Part shown: positions 15,595 through 24,811 of the stretch, in pieces | Position numbering within the stretch: the stretch's first letter is position 1 | How the letters are laid out: every line of letters starts with the position of its first letter | Source: Firm-04 sp003446315 | Lineage (GTDB): Bacteria; Bacillota; Clostridia; Oscillospirales; Ruminococcaceae | Direction of reading: 5' to 3' | NCBI GenBank assembly: GCA_946530355.1 | Contig: CAMNAB010000012.1 | Coordinates: 1-38,033, forward strand | Length of the DNA: 38,033 bases | The notes under the pieces: generated by a model | Databases searched by the model: none | What the model was told of the DNA's origin: nothing | What the model saw: only the letters and a program-made list of their open reading frames with translations | Position numbers and translations under genes: made by a program

Positions 15595-18221
15595 TGGCAG
15601 TGGAAATTGATCGCTCCAAGCTGTCCCCGATGATGCAGCAGTATCTTGCTGTGAAGGATGCATCGGGAGATGCCATTGTCTTTTTCCGTCTCGGTGATTT
15701 TTACGAGATGTTCTTTGATGATGCCATCTTAGTATCCAAGCTGCTGGAGCTGACACTCACCGGCAGAGACTGCGGTCTGCCGACACGCGCACCGATGTGC
15801 GGGGTGCCGTATCATTCCGCAGAGCAATATCTGAAAAAGCTGGTCAATCTGGGTTATCGGGTTGCGATCTGCGAGCAGATGGAAGATCCGGCACTTGCAA
15901 AAGGATTGGTAGAGCGCGGTGTCATTCGTGTGGTGACACCGGGCACACTGATCGAATCCAGTATGCTGGATGAATCGAACTGCAATTATCTTGCAGCGGT
16001 TTGGAGCAAGGACGAGGAGATCGCATTTTGTGCCTCTGATATCTCAACGGGTGCGGTCAATCTGCACCGGATGGAAGGCAAGAGCCGCACGGATGAACTC
16101 ATCAGCCTGCTGGATCGCTATCAGCCGTCAGAATTGCTGATTGCAAAGGATTTTCTGGATTATAAGCCGGTAGCAGATTATCTCAAGACCCGCACAAACT
16201 GCATGGTGACACTGCGGGATGACGTTTGCTTTGCGCCGTCAGAGCAGCGGGAAGCCGTCCTGAAGCAGTGCTCGGCAGAATCTTTCACGGCACTCGGTAT
16301 TTCGGAGAACGGCACAGATGCTGCGGTTGTCTGCGGCTTATTCCAGTATATTGCAGAAACACAGCGTGCACTGGTCGGCAGATTCACAGAGATCACGGTG
16401 CACGGAAAAGATTCCGTCATGGGACTGGATTCCAATGCGCGGCGGAATCTGGAACTGACCGAAACGCTGCGTTCTCACGAGAAAAAGGGCTCGCTGCTCG
16501 GCGTACTGGATCAGACAGAAACTGCAATGGGCAGACGTATGCTGCGGACATGGATGGAGCAGCCGCTGACAGCGCCGGTGCGGATCATGGACAGATTGCA
16601 GGCAGTGGAATTGCTGATGAAGCATTCCGTTGCACTGACAGAGCTGCGGGATCTGCTGGATAAGGTCTTCGATCTGGAACGGCTGATGTCCCGTGTGATG
16701 TTCAAGAAAGCGACCCCGCGTGATCTCAAATCGCTTTCGCAGACGGCGCTGCAGCTTCCGGCGATCAAGGAGCAGCTCAAAACGCTGACGCAATCCAAGC
16801 TGCTGATGAAGCTGGAGACAGAGATTTCGCCGCTGCATGAGATCTCGGATCTGATCGAACGGGCGCTGGTGGATGAGCCGCCGGTGCAGGTCAAGGACGG
16901 CGGCGTGATCCGGGACGGCTTCCATCAGGAGCTGGACGGGCTGCGGCATGCGATGAATCACGGCACGGATCTGATTGCAGAGATCGAGGAACGCGAGCGC
17001 GAACGCACCGGCATCAAGAATCTGAAAACCGGTTATAACCGTGTGTTCGGCTATTATCTGGAAGTATCCCGTTCTTATTATGAGCAGGTGCCGCCGGAGT
17101 GGATCCGTAAGCAGACGCTTGCAAATGCAGAGCGTTATATTACGCAGGAGCTGCGCGATGCCGAGAATACGATCGTTGGTGCAAAGGATAAAGCACTCGC
17201 ACTGGAAAACGTGATTTTCACGGATCTGCGGGAATTTATTGCACAGCAGCTCAAGACCGTGCAGGATACGGCAGCAGCGGTTGCACAGGTCGATGTGCTT
17301 TGTTCGCTGGCATTGACGGCGCTGCAAAATGAGTATTGCAAGCCGGAGATCGCCGTAGACGGCAGAATCGAGATCCATGACGGCAGACATCCGGTGGTGG
17401 AGCAGATGCTGACAGATTCGGTATTTGTGCCGAACAATGTGCTGCTTGACCAGAAATCGAATCGTCTTGCGATCATCACCGGCCCGAACATGAGTGGTAA
17501 ATCGACATACATGCGGCAAACGGCGCTGATCGTGCTGATGGCGCAGATGGGCAGTTTTGTGCCGGCATCCTATGCAAAGATCTCGGTGGTCGATCAGATT
17601 TTCACCCGTGTCGGCGCATCGGATGACCTGACAGCCGGCGAATCGACATTCATGGTTGAAATGCACGAAGTTTCGAATATTCTGAAGCGTGCAACGCCGA
17701 ACAGTCTGGTGATTCTGGACGAAGTCGGACGCGGTACATCCACATTTGACGGCATCAGCATAGCGCGTGCGGTGGCAGAGTTCATCTCCGGTAAAAAGAT
17801 CGGCTGCAAGACCCTTTTCGCAACGCATTATCATGAGCTGACGATGCTGGAAGGACAGTGCGACGGCGTGCGGAATCTGAGTGTAGCGGTCAAGAAGCAC
17901 GGGGATACGATCCGGTTTCTGCGCAAGATCGTGGACGGTGCTGCGGATGACAGCTACGGCATTGAAGTTGCAAAGCTCGCAGGATTGCCGACGCAGGTCA
18001 CGAACCGTGCGCGGGCATTGCTGACGGAGCTGGAAGCGCAGTCCAAAGCCGAAAAGGAGAGCTATCAGGCGAAGCTGGCAGCAGAAGCACAAGGACAGAT
18101 GTCCTTTTCTGCGGATGCGGATGCAAAGGTGATCTCGCAGCTTTCGAAAACGAATGTCGATGAGCTTTCCGATGCGGAATGCAGAGAATTGCTGCTGGAT
18201 CTGACCGCAATGCTGCACTGA
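15594..18221 (+). CDS. mutS: DNA mismatch repair protein MutS
   Basis: MutS recognises mismatches and recruits MutL. The 875 residues show the N-terminal mismatch-binding domain with the FFRLGDFYEMFFDDA motif (Phe-x-Glu: FYE) near residues 23-37, the connector, lever and clamp domains, and the ABC-type ATPase with Walker A GPNMSGKST at about 630-638 and the GRGTSTFDG signature near 708-716. The ATG at 15594 overlaps the previous stop codon by one base. A frame that opens 39 nt earlier lies inside the cysteine tail of the ricA-like gene and is rejected. Confidence 0.97.
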   Translation: MAVEIDRSKLSPMMQQYLAVKDASGDAIVFFRLGDFYEMFFDDAILVSKLLELTLTGRDCGLPTRAPMCGVPYHSAEQYLKKLVNLGYRVAICEQMEDPALAKGLVERGVIRVVTPGTLIESSMLDESNCNYLAAVWSKDEEIAFCASDISTGAVNLHRMEGKSRTDELISLLDRYQPSELLIAKDFLDYKPVADYLKTRTNCMVTLRDDVCFAPSEQREAVLKQCSAESFTALGISENGTDAAVVCGLFQYIAETQRALVGRFTEITVHGKDSVMGLDSNARRNLELTETLRSHEKKGSLLGVLDQTETAMGRRMLRTWMEQPLTAPVRIMDRLQAVELLMKHSVALTELRDLLDKVFDLERLMSRVMFKKATPRDLKSLSQTALQLPAIKEQLKTLTQSKLLMKLETEISPLHEISDLIERALVDEPPVQVKDGGVIRDGFHQELDGLRHAMNHGTDLIAEIEERERERTGIKNLKTGYNRVFGYYLEVSRSYYEQVPPEWIRKQTLANAERYITQELRDAENTIVGAKDKALALENVIFTDLREFIAQQLKTVQDTAAAVAQVDVLCSLALTALQNEYCKPEIAVDGRIEIHDGRHPVVEQMLTDSVFVPNNVLLDQKSNRLAIITGPNMSGKSTYMRQTALIVLMAQMGSFVPASYAKISVVDQIFTRVGASDDLTAGESTFMVEMHEVSNILKRATPNSLVILDEVGRGTSTFDGISIARAVAEFISGKKIGCKTLFATHYHELTMLEGQCDGVRNLSVAVKKHGDTIRFLRKIVDGAADDSYGIEVAKLAGLPTQVTNRARALLTELEAQSKAEKESYQAKLAAEAQGQMSFSADADAKVISQLSKTNVDELSDAECRELLLDLTAMLH

Positions 18222-18249
18222 ACAGCGATTGCTTAGAAAGGAAAAATCA

Positions 18250-20343
18250 GTGCCCGAAATTCATGTTTTACCAAAAGATATTGCAGAACTGATCGCAGCG
18301 GGCGAGGTGATTGAGCGTCCGGCATCCGTGCTGAAGGAATTGACGGAAAATGCGATTGATTCCGGTGCAAAGCGCATCACGGCGGAGATGAAACGCGGCG
18401 GTGTGCTGTATCTGCGCGTCACGGATGACGGCTGCGGCATTGCGCCCGATCAGGTGCGGACGGCATTTTTGCGGCATGCGACCAGCAAGATCAATACCGC
18501 AGAGGATCTGGAAACGATCTTCACGCTTGGATTCCGCGGAGAAGCGCTTGCTTCGATCTGCGCAGTATCCCGCACAGAGGTGCTGACCAGACAGGCAGGT
18601 GCGGAAATGGGCGTGCACTATGCCATTGAGGGTGGCGAAGAAACGGTCTGCGAGCAAAGCGGCTGCCCGGAAGGCACCACGGTGATCGTGCGGGATCTGT
18701 TTTATAATGTGCCGGTGCGTGCGGGATTTCTGAAAAAGGATACGGCAGAGGGCAATGCTGCGGCGAATATTTTCCAGAAGATCGCATTGTCGCATCCGGA
18801 GATCTCGTTTCGCCTGATCCGGGAGAATAAAACCGAATTTGTGACACCGGGCGACGGCGAATTGTTTTCGGCGATCTATGCGATATTCGGCAAGGATTTT
18901 GCCCGTGATCTGCTGCCTGTGCAGTATTCCGAATCGGAAAACGGCGGCATCAAAGTCAGCGGTTATGTGATGAAGCCGCTGTATGCACGGGCGAACCGTT
19001 CGCATCAGTTGTTTTTCGTCAACGGGCGCAGCGTGCGCTCTTTCACGCTGATTACAGCGATTGAAGAAGCATATAAAACGCTGATTATGACCGGAAAATA
19101 TCCTGCCTGTGTATTGACCGTGACGCTTCCGCCGCGCATTGTGGATGTCAACATGCATCCGACGAAAGCGGAAGTGCGTTTTTCAGATGAAAAGCGTGTT
19201 TATAATGCGGTATATTTTGCAGTTTTGGGTTCTTTGGAGCAGAATCATCTGATCTATGAATTCCGGCTGCCGGAAGATGAAAAACCGGCTGCCGTACAGC
19301 AGAGAGCCGTGCAGCAGCAGATCGAAGCGCCGAAAAAACCGCATCGGGATTGGTTTGCGCCGGTTGCGGGAACAGATGATAATACACCGGCACCGCTGTT
19401 TCAGAAGCCGGTACAGGCACAGCCGGTGATTCCGGCAGAAAATGCCCCGATATCCGAAAATAAACCGCCGGTATCTGTGCAAACAACGCCGGAACCGATC
19501 GCAGTACCCAAGCCTGCGGCACCGCAGCCGGTTGTGACGGCAGCACCGCAGCCCTCTGCGATCTCTGAGGCACTGAAAGCGTTTCCGTCCCTGACAGCGC
19601 AGGCACCTGTGCCCCCGCCGCCCGCAGAACCGCCGGTGATGGAGCCGGAAGCGGCAGAACCGATCGCTGCGGGTGCTGCACCGGAGCCGGAAAAGACGGC
19701 TGCTGTCCCGATCCCGGATGAATTGCCGGTTGCGCCGGAAGCACGCAATCAGGTGCTTTCCGCGGTGCGGCGTGCGTCGATCAAGGTGGTCGGGGAGCTG
19801 TTCAATAATTATGTGCTGGCGGAAGCAGGCGAGCAATTTGTCATGATCGACAAGCATGCAGCACATGAGCGCATTTTGTTTGAGCGTTTCCGGACGCGGG
19901 AGTGCAAAGACCGTCAGACGCTCTTAAAACCGGTGCAGGTCTTGCTCACGGCAGATGAGATCAGCGCATTGCAGGAGCTGGAAGATACGCTTGAAAAATG
20001 CGGATTTACGTTTGATTTCAGCAATGCACCGGTCGTGCAGATGACAGGCGTGCCGCTTTCCTGCGCAGAGCTTGACCTCGATCAGATCGCAGCAGATCTT
20101 GCAGCCAACTGCCGGAAGCATCATGCGCAGCCGGATCTGCATTTGCTGGATGACATGTTCCATGATCTTGCGTGCAAAGCGGCGATCCGCGCCGGTGACC
20201 ATAATACACTGGAAGAATTGCAGTCGCTGGCGGTGCAGGTCTGGGAAAACGACCGGATCCGGCATTGTCCGCATGGCAGACCGGTCATGTTTCTGCTGTC
20301 AAAATACCAGATCGAAAAGCAATTTAAGCGTATTCAGAATTAA
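18250..20343 (+). CDS. mutL: DNA mismatch repair protein MutL (endonuclease type)
   Basis: MutL couples mismatch recognition to strand removal. The 697-residue protein has the GHKL ATPase domain (about 1-320) with ELTENAIDSGAKRI, DDGCGI and GFRGEALASI. A proline/alanine-rich linker (about 350-490) follows, then the C-terminal dimerisation domain. That domain has DKHAAHERILFE from residue 534, which fits the metal-binding endonuclease motif DQHA-x2-E-x4-E except that Gln is Lys, plus ACKAAIRAGD and CPHGRP. It should therefore nick DNA itself, as expected in a bacterium without MutH. The GTG start follows AGAAAGGAAA; a TTG at 18229 is upstream of that site. Confidence 0.95.
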   Translation: MPEIHVLPKDIAELIAAGEVIERPASVLKELTENAIDSGAKRITAEMKRGGVLYLRVTDDGCGIAPDQVRTAFLRHATSKINTAEDLETIFTLGFRGEALASICAVSRTEVLTRQAGAEMGVHYAIEGGEETVCEQSGCPEGTTVIVRDLFYNVPVRAGFLKKDTAEGNAAANIFQKIALSHPEISFRLIRENKTEFVTPGDGELFSAIYAIFGKDFARDLLPVQYSESENGGIKVSGYVMKPLYARANRSHQLFFVNGRSVRSFTLITAIEEAYKTLIMTGKYPACVLTVTLPPRIVDVNMHPTKAEVRFSDEKRVYNAVYFAVLGSLEQNHLIYEFRLPEDEKPAAVQQRAVQQQIEAPKKPHRDWFAPVAGTDDNTPAPLFQKPVQAQPVIPAENAPISENKPPVSVQTTPEPIAVPKPAAPQPVVTAAPQPSAISEALKAFPSLTAQAPVPPPPAEPPVMEPEAAEPIAAGAAPEPEKTAAVPIPDELPVAPEARNQVLSAVRRASIKVVGELFNNYVLAEAGEQFVMIDKHAAHERILFERFRTRECKDRQTLLKPVQVLLTADEISALQELEDTLEKCGFTFDFSNAPVVQMTGVPLSCAELDLDQIAADLAANCRKHHAQPDLHLLDDMFHDLACKAAIRAGDHNTLEELQSLAVQVWENDRIRHCPHGRPVMFLLSKYQIEKQFKRIQN

Positions 20344-20360
20344 GCAGGGAGTGTTTTTTA

Positions 20361-20858
20361 GTGAAATCATCTGACACGGTTGTGGTTCGTGCATATCAGG
20401 ATGCAGATTTGCAGCAGATGCTGGAGATTTGGAATGAGATCGTGGAAGAAGGCATTGCGTTTCCGCAGGAAGAATTGCTGACAGCGGAAACCGGTGCGGC
20501 ATTCTTTGCATCCCAGACCTATACTGCCGTTGCAGAGGAAAACGGACGGATCTGCGGGCTTTATATCCTGCACCCGAACAATGTCGGACGCTGCGGGCAC
20601 ATCTGCAATGCAAGCTATGCCGTCAGCAGCAAGATGCGCGGCAGACATATCGGGGCGCAGCTTGTGCAGGATTGTCTGGAACAGGGCAAACGGCACGGCT
20701 TTCGGGTGCTGCAATTCAATGCGGTTGTGGAGAGCAACGTGCATGCGCGGCACCTGTATGAACGGCTCGGATTTCGCCGACTTGGGACGATTGAGGGCGG
20801 TTTTCGCATGAAATCGGGCGAATTTGTCAATATTTGCCCTTATTATAAGGTTCTTTAA
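20361..20858 (+). CDS. GNAT-family N-acetyltransferase
   Basis: The 165-residue protein is a single GNAT domain with the acetyl-CoA loop in MRGRHIGAQL (about 93-102) and the terminal motif in NVHARHLYERLGFRRLG (about 126-142). It resembles phosphinothricin/L-amino-acid acetyltransferases, but the substrate cannot be told. The GTG start has GGGAG upstream at 9 nt. It sits between mutL and miaA, which are usually adjacent in Clostridia, so this is probably a lineage-specific insertion into the block. Confidence 0.88.
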   Translation: MKSSDTVVVRAYQDADLQQMLEIWNEIVEEGIAFPQEELLTAETGAAFFASQTYTAVAEENGRICGLYILHPNNVGRCGHICNASYAVSSKMRGRHIGAQLVQDCLEQGKRHGFRVLQFNAVVESNVHARHLYERLGFRRLGTIEGGFRMKSGEFVNICPYYKVL

Positions 20859-20894
20859 GACTTTTTGATTTTCCGGACGAAAAGGGGTAAAAAA

Positions 20895-21839
20895 GTGGAA
20901 AAACCGCCCATTATTGCTGTTGTCGGGGCGACTGCATCCGGCAAAACGGCGCTCGGGATCGCAATTGCAGAGGCTTACGGCGGAGAGGTCGTTTCGGCAG
21001 ATTCCATGCAGATCTATCAGGGTCTGGATATCGCAACTGCCAAACCGACGGCTGAGGAGATGCATGGCATCCCGCATCATCTGATCAGCGTACTGCCGCC
21101 GGATCAGAGCTGTTCGGTTGCGGAATATGTGGAGATGGCACGCGCAAAAATCAAGGAGATCCACGCAAAAAACAAGCTGCCGGTATTGGTCGGCGGCACG
21201 GGGCTTTATGTGGATTCGCTGCTGGATAACATTCAGTTTCCGGATATTCCCGCAGATGCCGCACTCCGTGCGCGACTCAATCAAGAGGCAGAAACGCTCG
21301 GCAGAACCGCAATGCGGGAGCGCCTCATGGCATGTGATCCGGAATCCGCAGAAAAACTGCATGAAAACAACCTGCGTCGGATCATCCGGGCACTGGAAGT
21401 GTATGAATTGACCGGTATTCCGCTTTCTGAGCACGCAAGACGCAGCCGCGCCGTGCCGCCGGAATGGAATATCCTGCGCATCGGGATCCGGTTTGAAGAC
21501 CGCGAACAGCAATATGAACGCATCCGGCTGCGCGTCGATCAGATGGTGGAAGCAGGGCTTGCTGCGGAAGTGCGGGAAGAATACGAAAGCGGCAGAAGAC
21601 GCACCACCGCTGCAATGGCGATCGGATATAAAGAATTGCTGCCGTGGCTGCAAAATACCGATACCTTTGAGAATGCCATTGCCCGCATCAAACAGGAAAC
21701 ATGCCGGTATGCCAAACGGCAAGGAACATGGTTTCGTCGAAATCAACAAATCAACTGGATTGATTTTAGTCAGAATTGTGTTAAGTGCGGAAATTTTGAA
21801 ATATCCCAAAAAATGATAGCGAAATGGGGCGCGTTGTGA
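20895..21839 (+). CDS. miaA: tRNA dimethylallyltransferase MiaA
   Basis: MiaA transfers a dimethylallyl group to A37 of tRNAs reading UNN codons, giving the substrate of MiaB. The 314 residues include the P-loop GATASGKT near residue 11, SADSMQIYQGLDIATAKPT near 35-53, GGTGLYVDSLL near 100-110, and the C-terminal RYAKRQGTWFR (about 272-282). The GTG start at 20895 follows AAAAGGGG. An earlier start 30 nt upstream would place that site inside the coding region. Confidence 0.95.
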   Translation: MEKPPIIAVVGATASGKTALGIAIAEAYGGEVVSADSMQIYQGLDIATAKPTAEEMHGIPHHLISVLPPDQSCSVAEYVEMARAKIKEIHAKNKLPVLVGGTGLYVDSLLDNIQFPDIPADAALRARLNQEAETLGRTAMRERLMACDPESAEKLHENNLRRIIRALEVYELTGIPLSEHARRSRAVPPEWNILRIGIRFEDREQQYERIRLRVDQMVEAGLAAEVREEYESGRRRTTAAMAIGYKELLPWLQNTDTFENAIARIKQETCRYAKRQGTWFRRNQQINWIDFSQNCVKCGNFEISQKMIAKWGAL

Positions 21840-21845
21840 TATAAT
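21837..21845 (+). promoter_or_regulatory. Extended -10 element upstream of hfq (distal)
   Basis: TGATATAAT spans the end of miaA and the intergenic region. No good -35 box is present 17 bp upstream. A near-identical element lies 65 bp downstream, so hfq may have two starts. Confidence 0.5.
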
Positions 21846-21901
21846 ATAAGATGTGTAGTTGTTCACGGGTGAAGTGTGCGCAGCGACACAGTCAGGCAAA
21901 A

Positions 21902-21910
21902 TGATATAAT
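21902..21910 (+). promoter_or_regulatory. Extended -10 element upstream of hfq (proximal)
   Basis: TGATATAAT again, 23 bp before the hfq start codon. Transcription from here would leave a leader of only about 16 nt, barely including the GAGG ribosome binding site. It has no clear -35 box. Confidence 0.45.
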
Positions 21911-21932
21911 GAAAGAAATGAGGCAATTCACT

Positions 21933-22184
21933 ATGACCAACAAGGGCTTGAATTTACAGGACGTTTTTCTCAACCAGGCACGCAAAGAACGCTTGCCGCT
22001 GACCATCTTTCTGACCAACGGCTACCAGTTCAAGGGTATCATCCGCGGTTTCGATCAGTTTATCGTGATCCTTGAAACGGACGGCAGACAGCAGCTTGTT
22101 TATAAGCATGCGATTTCAACCATCGTTCCTGCAAGACCGATCTCGATTCTCGATGCCATGGAACAGCGTGAGGATGCGGAATAA
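21933..22184 (+). CDS. hfq: RNA chaperone Hfq
   Basis: Hfq forms a hexameric ring of the Sm fold that binds small RNAs and mRNAs. The 83 residues contain Sm1 (LNLQDVFLNQARKE ... FDQFIVIL) and Sm2 with the near-invariant YKHAISTIVP around residues 56-65. I chose the ATG at 21933, preceded by GAGG; a longer frame from 21876 would cover the proximal promoter. Its place right after miaA is the usual one. Confidence 0.95.
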   Translation: MTNKGLNLQDVFLNQARKERLPLTIFLTNGYQFKGIIRGFDQFIVILETDGRQQLVYKHAISTIVPARPISILDAMEQREDAE

Positions 22185-22188
22185 ATAA

Positions 22189-23439
22189 ATGAATGAAATC
22201 ACAACGCGAATCCTCAAGATCCTGCTGCTGGCGTTCGCTGTTGTTCTGGCCATGAGCATTTTCTATCATCTGTTCTTTACGGATTATGAAACGGAAACTG
22301 CCATTTATTATGAGGTCAGTGATATTTCTAATTTTCAAGGGGTCTATGTGCGCAATGAATCCGTTGAAACCTATTCGGGTGCGGGCGCACTGCGCTATTG
22401 CGTGGATGACGGCGAAAAGCTCGGCATCGGCAGCGTGATCGCAGAGGTCTATTCCAATGAGGAACAGATCGACCTGCGCAAAAAAATCGCTGAAAAAGAA
22501 GACGAGCTTGCAATGCTCAACCGCATCGAAAACCCCGGTACCAGCGAAAATGCCCAGCCTGCCAATATCGCAGAGCTGATCGAGGAAAATTATAAGTCGC
22601 TGATTCGCCTGCGGGAACGCGGTGAGATGACGGCAATGAATTCTGCCAAGCAGGATATGACGCTGCTGATGAATACATACGGCAAAATTACCGATTCCAG
22701 TGTGGATTATCACGACCGGATCGTGGCACTGGAAGACGAGATCGCAAGACTCAACCGGCAGAAAACAACACCGGAAAAAACGATCTATGCAAAGAAAAGT
22801 GCCTATTTTATCAGCTATGTCGACGGCTATGAGGATGTGCTGACAACAGACGGTGTGAGACAGCTCACCGCCGAACAAATTGCGGCTGTGACCGATGAGG
22901 GTACCGACAGCCGCGATGATAATGCCATCGGAAAACTGGTGGATGATTATGCATGGTATATAGTCGGCGTGTTCGATAATACCAAGCTCCGCCTTTCAGA
23001 GGACGATATGGCAACCGTTCGGCTGGAATCGCTTTCCCGCAGTTTGCGCGTGAAGGTCGTTTCCCTCGTTTCCACCGGTGATATAACCCAGACGCAAGCC
23101 ATTTTCCGCTGTGACCAGATGTCACGCGATGTCGTGCAGCACCGCACAGAACGTGTCGAGATCGTGCGCGATACCGTGGAAGGCATCCGTGTGCCGCGAT
23201 CGGCGATCCGCTTCAAAAATCTGCCGGTCGAGGTCAAGGATGAGGACGGAAATGTGACCACCGAAAATACAAACTGTATGGGTGTGTATGTGCTTGTCGG
23301 AGAATCTGCGGAGTTCCGCAGAGTCGATGTGATCTATGAGGACGATAATTATTATCTGTCTTCTATGGATGCGGGAAGCGGATTCGTTTCTCTCTATGAT
23401 GATATTATCGTGAAAGGGGTGATGGCAGATGGCGGCTGA
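22189..23439 (+). CDS. HlyD-like membrane-fusion-type protein
   Basis: The 416-residue product has one N-terminal membrane helix (about 8-28), a lipoyl/barrel-like segment (about 50-90), a coiled-coil hairpin (about 93-205) and a second beta-rich part ending in a GVMADGG tail. That is the layout of HlyD/MFP adaptor proteins. No transporter or outer-membrane factor is adjacent, and the host appears to be monoderm, so its role is probably something other than classical efflux. It is conserved in position ahead of yggS and sepF in related Clostridia, as far as I recall. It starts 4 nt after hfq and overlaps yggS by 11 nt. Confidence 0.8.
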   Translation: MNEITTRILKILLLAFAVVLAMSIFYHLFFTDYETETAIYYEVSDISNFQGVYVRNESVETYSGAGALRYCVDDGEKLGIGSVIAEVYSNEEQIDLRKKIAEKEDELAMLNRIENPGTSENAQPANIAELIEENYKSLIRLRERGEMTAMNSAKQDMTLLMNTYGKITDSSVDYHDRIVALEDEIARLNRQKTTPEKTIYAKKSAYFISYVDGYEDVLTTDGVRQLTAEQIAAVTDEGTDSRDDNAIGKLVDDYAWYIVGVFDNTKLRLSEDDMATVRLESLSRSLRVKVVSLVSTGDITQTQAIFRCDQMSRDVVQHRTERVEIVRDTVEGIRVPRSAIRFKNLPVEVKDEDGNVTTENTNCMGVYVLVGESAEFRRVDVIYEDDNYYLSSMDAGSGFVSLYDDIIVKGVMADGG

Positions 23440-24160
23440 TTTCTCCCCCTGCACGGAAGTGCAGAAATCCGAAATGCTGCAAAGACTCGATGACATTCGG
23501 AAGAATATTGCGGCAGCATGCGCAGAATGCGGCAGGAATGCAGATGATGTGACGCTGATGGCAGTGACGAAAACCGTTTCGCCCGATCTCATTAACGCCG
23601 CTGTGGATGCCGGTGTGCATGTTCTCGGTGAGAATCGTGTGCAGGAGTTCCTTTCCAAAAGAGAACTGTACCGTGAAAATGCAGAGGTGCAGTTTATCGG
23701 ACATCTGCAAACCAATAAAGTAAAGCAAATTATTGACAAGGTCACGCTGATCCATTCTGTGGACAGCCTGCATCTTGCCGAAGCGGTCAGTAAGGCTGCG
23801 GCACAGATCGGAACAGTGATGCCGGTACTGCTGGAAGTGAATATCGGCGGCGAGTGCTCAAAATCCGGCGTTTCACCCGATGCGCTCCCGCAGCTTCTCG
23901 AAGCAGTCCGTGTGCTTCCGCATCTGCGGATCGACGGTCTGATGACCATACCGCCGCCCATGACGGATGCGGCAGAGCAAAACCGTGTGTTTGCACAGAT
24001 GCAGACACTCTTTGAGCAGATGCAGCAGATCACACCGATGCATGTCCTTTCAATGGGCATGTCCGGTGACTATGCCGCAGCAGTGCGGCACGGCGCAACG
24101 ATCGTCAGGATCGGAAGTGCATTGTTCGGTGCGCGGTATTATCCCCCGAAGGCAGTCTGA
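23429..24160 (+). CDS. YggS/PLPBP-family pyridoxal phosphate homeostasis protein
   Basis: This family binds pyridoxal 5'-phosphate in an alanine-racemase-like barrel and maintains vitamin B6 homeostasis; no catalytic reaction is established. The 243 residues show the PLP lysine in LMAVTKTV (about Lys47), GENRVQEF, FIGHLQTNK, LEVNIGGE with SKSGV, and the C-terminal SMGMSGDY ... VRIGSALFG. The ATG has AAAGGGG upstream within the HlyD-like gene. The yggS-sepF-divIVA order is typical of Firmicute division clusters. Confidence 0.95.
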   Translation: MAADFSPCTEVQKSEMLQRLDDIRKNIAAACAECGRNADDVTLMAVTKTVSPDLINAAVDAGVHVLGENRVQEFLSKRELYRENAEVQFIGHLQTNKVKQIIDKVTLIHSVDSLHLAEAVSKAAAQIGTVMPVLLEVNIGGECSKSGVSPDALPQLLEAVRVLPHLRIDGLMTIPPPMTDAAEQNRVFAQMQTLFEQMQQITPMHVLSMGMSGDYAAAVRHGATIVRIGSALFGARYYPPKAV

Positions 24161-24231
24161 TCGTGCCCGTTGTTACGCCGTTTGAAAGCGTGTGTCCGAA
24201 ACATTTCAATAGATAGAAAAGGAGAATCCAG

Positions 24232-24780
24232 ATGAAAGTATTTGACAGCATCCGCGATTTCTTCGCACCGCAAGAGGAAGATGTCTACGATATGGAGCCG
24301 GTGCGTGAACAGAGAGAACCGCGTGAGCGCAGAGAACCCCGTGAGGCAGTCCAAAGCTATCGGGAACGGGAACGGGAGCCGGAGGAGGATACCTCTGCAC
24401 GCGAGTTCCGTGAGCCTTCCCCGCTTCGTGAATCATACAGACCGGAACAGCCTGAGTATCAGCCCAAGCGCGATAATAAGGTCGTGAATATCCAGGCAAC
24501 AGCACAGCTTCAGGTCGTGCTCGTGAAGCCGGAAGTCTTTACAGATGCAAAACAGATCGCCGATCACCTGATTTCGAAGAAGACCGTTGTTCTGAACCTC
24601 GAAACCGCATCGGCAGAAAATAAGCGCCGCATCATTGATTTCCTCGTTGGCGTTGCATATGCAAACGGCGGCAGCCTGAAGCCCGTTGCAAATCTCACTT
24701 ATATCATCACACCTTATAACGTTGGCTTTATCGGTGAAGACCTTGTGAATGAATTGGAAACGAACGGCGTGATTATGTAA
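24232..24780 (+). CDS. sepF: Cell division protein SepF
   Basis: SepF binds the C-terminal tail of FtsZ and tethers and bundles filaments at the membrane. The 182 residues have the N-terminal membrane-binding helix (MKVFDSIRDFF), a long linker rich in Arg, Glu and Pro (about 22-80, with repeated REPRE units), and the conserved globular domain (about 88-175), including GVAYANGGSLKPVANLTYI. The linker is longer and more charged than usual. AAAGGAGAA precedes the ATG. Confidence 0.95.
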   Translation: MKVFDSIRDFFAPQEEDVYDMEPVREQREPRERREPREAVQSYREREREPEEDTSAREFREPSPLRESYRPEQPEYQPKRDNKVVNIQATAQLQVVLVKPEVFTDAKQIADHLISKKTVVLNLETASAENKRRIIDFLVGVAYANGGSLKPVANLTYIITPYNVGFIGEDLVNELETNGVIM

Positions 24781-24811
24781 GAACCCCCCAGGCAGGAAGG
24801 AGAAGCCCGAA

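Noticed and set aside
16338..18218. A 626-codon minus-strand open frame
   Set aside because: It lies antisense to mutS and arises from the codon bias of that gene.
20367..21926. A 519-codon minus-strand open frame
   Set aside because: It is antisense to the GNAT gene and miaA, both of which are recognisable; its product has no coherent features.
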